Part shown: positions 59,964 through 64,000 of the stretch, piece by piece
Layout: every line of letters begins with the position of its first letter
How positions within the stretch are numbered: the first letter of the stretch is position 1
NCBI GenBank assembly: GCA_022316685.1
Contig: JAKJHU010000005.1
Span: 14,238,707 to 14,302,706 of the forward strand
DNA length: 64,000 nucleotides
Direction: 5' to 3'
Origin: Progne subis subis
Taxonomy: Eukaryota > Chordata > Aves > Passeriformes > Hirundinidae
Position numbers and translations under genes: made by a program
The notes under the pieces: model-generated
Database searches by the model: none
What the model was told of the DNA's origin: nothing
Seen by the model: the letters and a program-made list of their open reading frames with translations, nothing else

Positions 59964-60032
59964 CTGTGGTGTTTTTTCCTGGACTTCCCAACATCTGATT
60001 TCTTTTCTGGCTTTCTCCCTATATCTCAACAC
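59964..60032 (-). other. candidate 69-bp exon
   Basis: A minus-strand donor of full consensus (CCACAG|GTAAGA, 59959-59963) closes an open stretch of 23 codons in phase 0 at both ends, including REKARKEIRCWEVQEKTPQ. The acceptor (ACTTTTTTGAAG) is only fair, though a branch-like CTGAGTAAC precedes it. The peptide is basic and coiled-coil-like. The next open segment (59728-59886) would need an intron of under 110 bases. Confidence 0.18.
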
Positions 60033-60243
60033 CTTCAAAAAAGTATTGCAGTTACTCAGTACCTGTACACAACCTGTGCATGATGCTGGCAATGACAAAT
60101 CTTATGCAGCCAAGAGGCAATTTTTCCTTTTGTTACAGCATTTCACCAGTCTTAAGTTCAGTTCAGCTGTTCATTCAGAATAAGACCTGCATTTTCTTCT
60201 AGCTTCAATTCAAGGAGGTCTTCTGCTGATGTGGCTGGTGATA

Positions 60244-60258
60244 TTTTTTTTTTTTTTT
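60244..60258 (+). repeat. poly(T) tract, 15 bases
   Basis: Uninterrupted T run. Confidence 0.9.
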
Positions 60259-60269
60259 ACCCTGGAGCT

Positions 60270-62760
60270 GCATGTTTACATTAAGACTGTCTTGAATGTG
60301 AAAAACCATTTAGAAATAAATTTGCTGAGTAATTTCAACTCCCCGTACACTATCATATCTATCAGCATAAAGTACTAAGAATTAAGACTCTGTCAAAGAG
60401 TTTCAAGTGCACAAACAGAGCAGATATTTTGCTTCTACTTTTCTGGGCCATATTCTCTGAGAACAGGGAAGCCCTCCCTTCCACATTCCACCTTATGTTC
60501 CCTGCATGAATGGCAACTTCAGGACTAAACCCCATTGCTGGGGGGAAGGAACAAAAATGAGCCCGGCAAATGGCTCATGTCCTTTCTTCTGTGCCACAGG
60601 AATACACCACCCTGTCACTGCAGCCTCATGAGGCACACTAACTATGATTACACAAACACTTAGTTTTTCCTTCTAAGCCAACTGTCAGATCCTGCTGTAA
60701 AACATACAAAAGTTAATTATGTCATGAAGCAGGCTCCAGAAACACGCTGTTGCAGGCAATTTTTTTACACTGCAGAGGCACTTCAATTCCAAAACAAAAA
60801 CCTCAGCTTCACTATGTACTTAAGAAGGAACTTCAGTTTCTTTCATTAGCCACTTAAAAAGTCCAGAGGAAGCTCTCATTGCAGCAACTTGGCCCTCCTC
60901 ATGAAAGCTGTCCAGCCAAGACAGTGATGAGACTGGGCTGTAAGATTTAATTTCAAGTTGTTTCAGTAACAGTGTGCTATTTATATCCCCCTTGAGTATT
61001 GCCCCAGAGCCAAGAACACCCACACAGTATAAAGACATAAAGCACAATTAAATCTTTGGTGAATGGGTCAATTCTCCCCTCACTAACACTAGGGCCAAGA
61101 GTAGCTCCATTAAGTAAAAATTAGCAAGAATGAGACCCCTTAAGTCCCCAGGAAAATCAGGCCAGCAGCAAAAAACCCCAAAAACTATTTAGAGCTTGGA
61201 TTTGCTCCCTGACACTTCTAAGGCAGCCAAACCTGTGAAGCTGGAGGAGAGGAAATCCTCAGAAGTGACTTATCCCATCTCCATGAGGCAAGAAAACAGT
61301 AAGGACTGTCCCAGTCTTCACCTTTCCTAAGTGTACCACCAAACCAACTACTTTTAGAAGGGGTAGAAAGCTGCTGCTTTCCACAGCTATTTCAGTGCAA
61401 GATGAATAGGATAAAAGATACAAATACGTCATGTGTACAGTTGCGTGGGCAGATTTTAGTCAAACAATGTGAAAGAAAAAATATTGGCGGATAGTATTTT
61501 TTTCTGTAGGTAATCAGAGAACTGGCACAGTTGCCATTAACTGACATCTGATTTGGCACACTTATGATAAAGGAAAAAATTGAGATATTTGAAATTGTCA
61601 GTGAAGTCACAAAATGCATCTGTGGATGCAAAAAGTACTAGAATGCTTATTGTTCAAACTGTGGGTTGTTTCAGACTCCAGTTCAAAATTCTGAACATAA
61701 GAGCTGCCAGCTAGGCTCAAATCAAAATATTTTTTCTGGATTTGGACATACTAAAAGGTTCTCAGGGGCTTACAAAACAAATAGCTTTCCAGAAAAAGTA
61801 CCTGCTCACTCAAACATCAGTCTTGCTCTTACGACTTCTTTATACCACCACCAATTTCTGCCTCCAGAGTTAAGTGACAAATCTAACAAAAGCCCCCTTA
61901 CCTCATCATTTGAGGAAGTTTTCCTGTAGCATTCTCTCCTTCAAAGGGTGATGTTGATACAAACTTGGTCATTTAGATACTAGCTACATGAGATCCTCTG
62001 CAAGGAGCACAGACCAAGGATTCTCGTGGCCAGACACATTGGACACATGGGTCTCTTTCAGAACTAAAGATATTCCACTGATAAGGTTGAAAGCAACAGT
62101 GAGAGATTCAACACAGAAACAGATGAATTCACAAGCTCCCCCAGACTTCTCTGAAGTACAAGTTTAATCTCACATTTCTAAAAAAAAAATCTGCTGGGTG
62201 ACTCCTTAGAAAACCAGATGTAAATTGCAACTTCAGCAAGATACAAGGTTTAAATTTAAAATGCTGCAGGTGAGTCTTTTCTCAGGGGCACTAGAAACTC
62301 TTGAGGATCTAAAAAGGTGCCTAAAGGAAGAAAGGTAGAGCGCTCCTTCTGAAAGATTCCCTTCTGCCACACCTCCTCTAGGAAACTGAGAGCCACCCAG
62401 TGTAAGCTCTCCTCTACAGTCCCTCTCTGGTGCCCAAAAAAAGTTACCTGACTTTATCAGCATTTATCTGAAAGAATTTTCAAGCTTTTTTCCCCCACCT
62501 CTTTTTAAATTCCCTAGGGCACAGGGAAGGAAGGCCTCATCTGGAGGAAGACTTTCAAAAGCGAAGCTGTGCATCAGGTCACAGGAGCTTGAGTGATACT
62601 GGGCAATGGCTGACTGATACTGAGTGCATTAAAAGCCAGTTAGGGTCACTACACCTGGGCTCCCTTGTACTTACCACCTCACAGGCTTCTCGTTTTGACA
62701 AGCAATTCCATTTGCCAAACCTACTCAGCAACAGTAGTCTTGTAAAGTGTACATGTAACA
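60270..62760. other. noncoding region
   Basis: No gene supported. Strong donor-like sites occur on both strands (CAG|GTGAGT plus at 62268; GAG|GTAAGG minus near 61910) but without clear exons. Confidence 0.45.
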
Positions 62761-62764
62761 AGTC

Positions 62765-64000
62765 ACAAGTTGTTCCATTTATTTGAGTAAATATCTGGTA
62801 AATAAAATCATCAGTAAACATTACAAAATTAAATACATTAAAAAAGCTTGCCAGTATACATAAAATTCACAAACATGTACTTCTTTTGAAAAATAAAATA
62901 TGTTCAGAGCACCCTTGATATAAAATGCCTGACTAATGTCACCTACCAGTAAATGGTAGCTTATCAAACATTCTAGTTAGGACATTTTCCAGAAGGGAGC
63001 AGGGATCTCTGTTCTTGCTCTTACGAGTAAAAGAGCCCAAGTTAAGCAGTCTCCCCACTTCTCAGGGCAGAGCCATAAACAAAGGCTGTATTACACTTTG
63101 TCTACCTTTATAGGAGAGGAATCTGCATTTGATTAAGACCACATCATTAAATGCAATACAGTACTTGCAATTCATTTTGGTATCACTGCCTTTCCTCAAG
63201 CATGAACCAGCTTTTAAAAGGTGATGGACATTTCTCTAGATATCACTCCAGGCCCATATTCAGTACAGGTTAGCACAGCTCCAAGAGACCATGAGGTGGA
63301 GAGGAAGTGATCCTGGCAAAGCATTAAAGTCAATCAAATAACCTTTAAGTCTACAAATTAAGCCCTTAAAACTCCCAATTTTCATATGCTGCAGTCTAAA
63401 CAAGGAGATATGATGAGATTTTTTTACTGGGTTGCTTTAAGGGTATTTAGAAAAATGGCAGCATTCATTTTAGTAATCTAAATTGGTACCTTCTGGTAGC
63501 AAATTTGCAATAATCACCATTTAAATAACTTACTATAACAAACTTCTCCTTCCATCCATGTGAAACAGTATTCACAACCCACTTTAAAATTTATGTACAG
63601 ACAAGCACAAGAAACTTGACATCCATGAGTTAAATGTACAACCAACTTAAGGAACGTTATCCAACTAGTTGCAAGGAGAAGTCTCCTAGCTCTGTAAATT
63701 TACAAGATCTTCTGATTCACCACATAGGCTTGCTGCCCCTCATCACTAACTCTTGGATTCTTCACTTGCTTCAGTAATCCTCATGTGAAAGTTGAGCAGC
63801 ATCCAAATTGTTGATATTTTTGATAAAAAAAATTTGACACTTAAAAAAGAACCCTTAAAACACACAAAAAAAATTCCTTGAGTCAAAACTGAATAAAATC
63901 AAAAAAGTTGTGGAGAAAGACAATTATTTTAATAAAGGTCTTGTATTCAAAGTCCCATTTCCCTTGCCATGTCTTTTACAGAGTGCTGTTACTTTGAGTT
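62765..64000 (-). other. possible 3'UTR of a minus-strand gene beyond the window
   Basis: The segment is uniformly AT-rich and rich in A/T runs, like a long 3'UTR. Read on the minus strand, an AATAAA at 62778-62783 is followed within 20-30 bases by a GT-rich run (CTTGTGACTTGTTAC), the layout of a poly(A) site. A possible final coding stretch ends near 63.69 kb (it includes LKQVKNPRVSDEGQQAYVV, then a stop) but lacks a clear acceptor. The gene is not identifiable. Confidence 0.2.

Noticed and set aside
1..64000. tRNA, rRNA, CRISPR array, CpG island or bacterial gene content
   Set aside because: No B-box-type tRNA sequence, no spaced direct repeats, no CpG-dense promoter and no compact prokaryotic coding density were seen.

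Overview
The window reads as gene-poor, AT-leaning vertebrate DNA, most likely from a bird. The case for a bird rests on the repeats. There are several decayed CR1/L3-type LINE fragments in both orientations, one with the classic avian CR1 3' end (41129-41315, minus). There is also one fragment of reverse transcriptase from an avian ERVL-type endogenous retrovirus (10295-10730, minus). I saw no Alu, L1 or tRNA-SINE sequence. Most of the rest is single-copy noncoding sequence with microsatellites and long A/T homopolymers. No CpG island, rRNA, tRNA or CRISPR was seen, and no bacterial-style operon structure is present.

Layout: 1-230 holds a short coding-like remnant on the minus strand. 2.3-3.2 kb holds two old LINE pieces. 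5.8-6.4 kb holds the best protein-coding evidence: two phase-compatible minus-strand exons that would encode a transmembrane segment and the whole cytoplasmic tail of an unidentified membrane protein. Its 3'UTR would run down to poly(A) signals near 4.65 or 4.25 kb. 10.3-10.7 kb is the ERVL fragment. 10.9-19.5 kb is noncoding, with a homeodomain/octamer motif cluster at 18.28-18.36 kb. 19.6-20.2 kb is a plus-strand LINE reverse-transcriptase remnant. 20.3-37 kb is noncoding, with homopolymers, C/A-only tracts, two perfect hairpins, one unexplained 231-codon ORF and a well-spliced 36-bp mini-exon candidate. 37.3-38.5 kb is a long antisense LINE remnant. 41-48 kb carries more LINE fragments.

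50.1-50.65 kb holds a compact two-exon plus-strand candidate: a signal-peptide exon with a CAG|GTAAGT donor, then a second exon with a strong acceptor. It would encode a 92-residue secreted protein that I do not recognise. From 54 to 60 kb there are several small minus-strand exon candidates with good splice sites. Distal to 62.7 kb the sequence resembles a minus-strand 3'UTR whose gene would lie beyond the window.

Everything coding here was called by eye from splice consensus, phase and composition. Chance splice-like pairs are expected at this scale, so confidences are kept low. No pathway can be reconstructed from the window.
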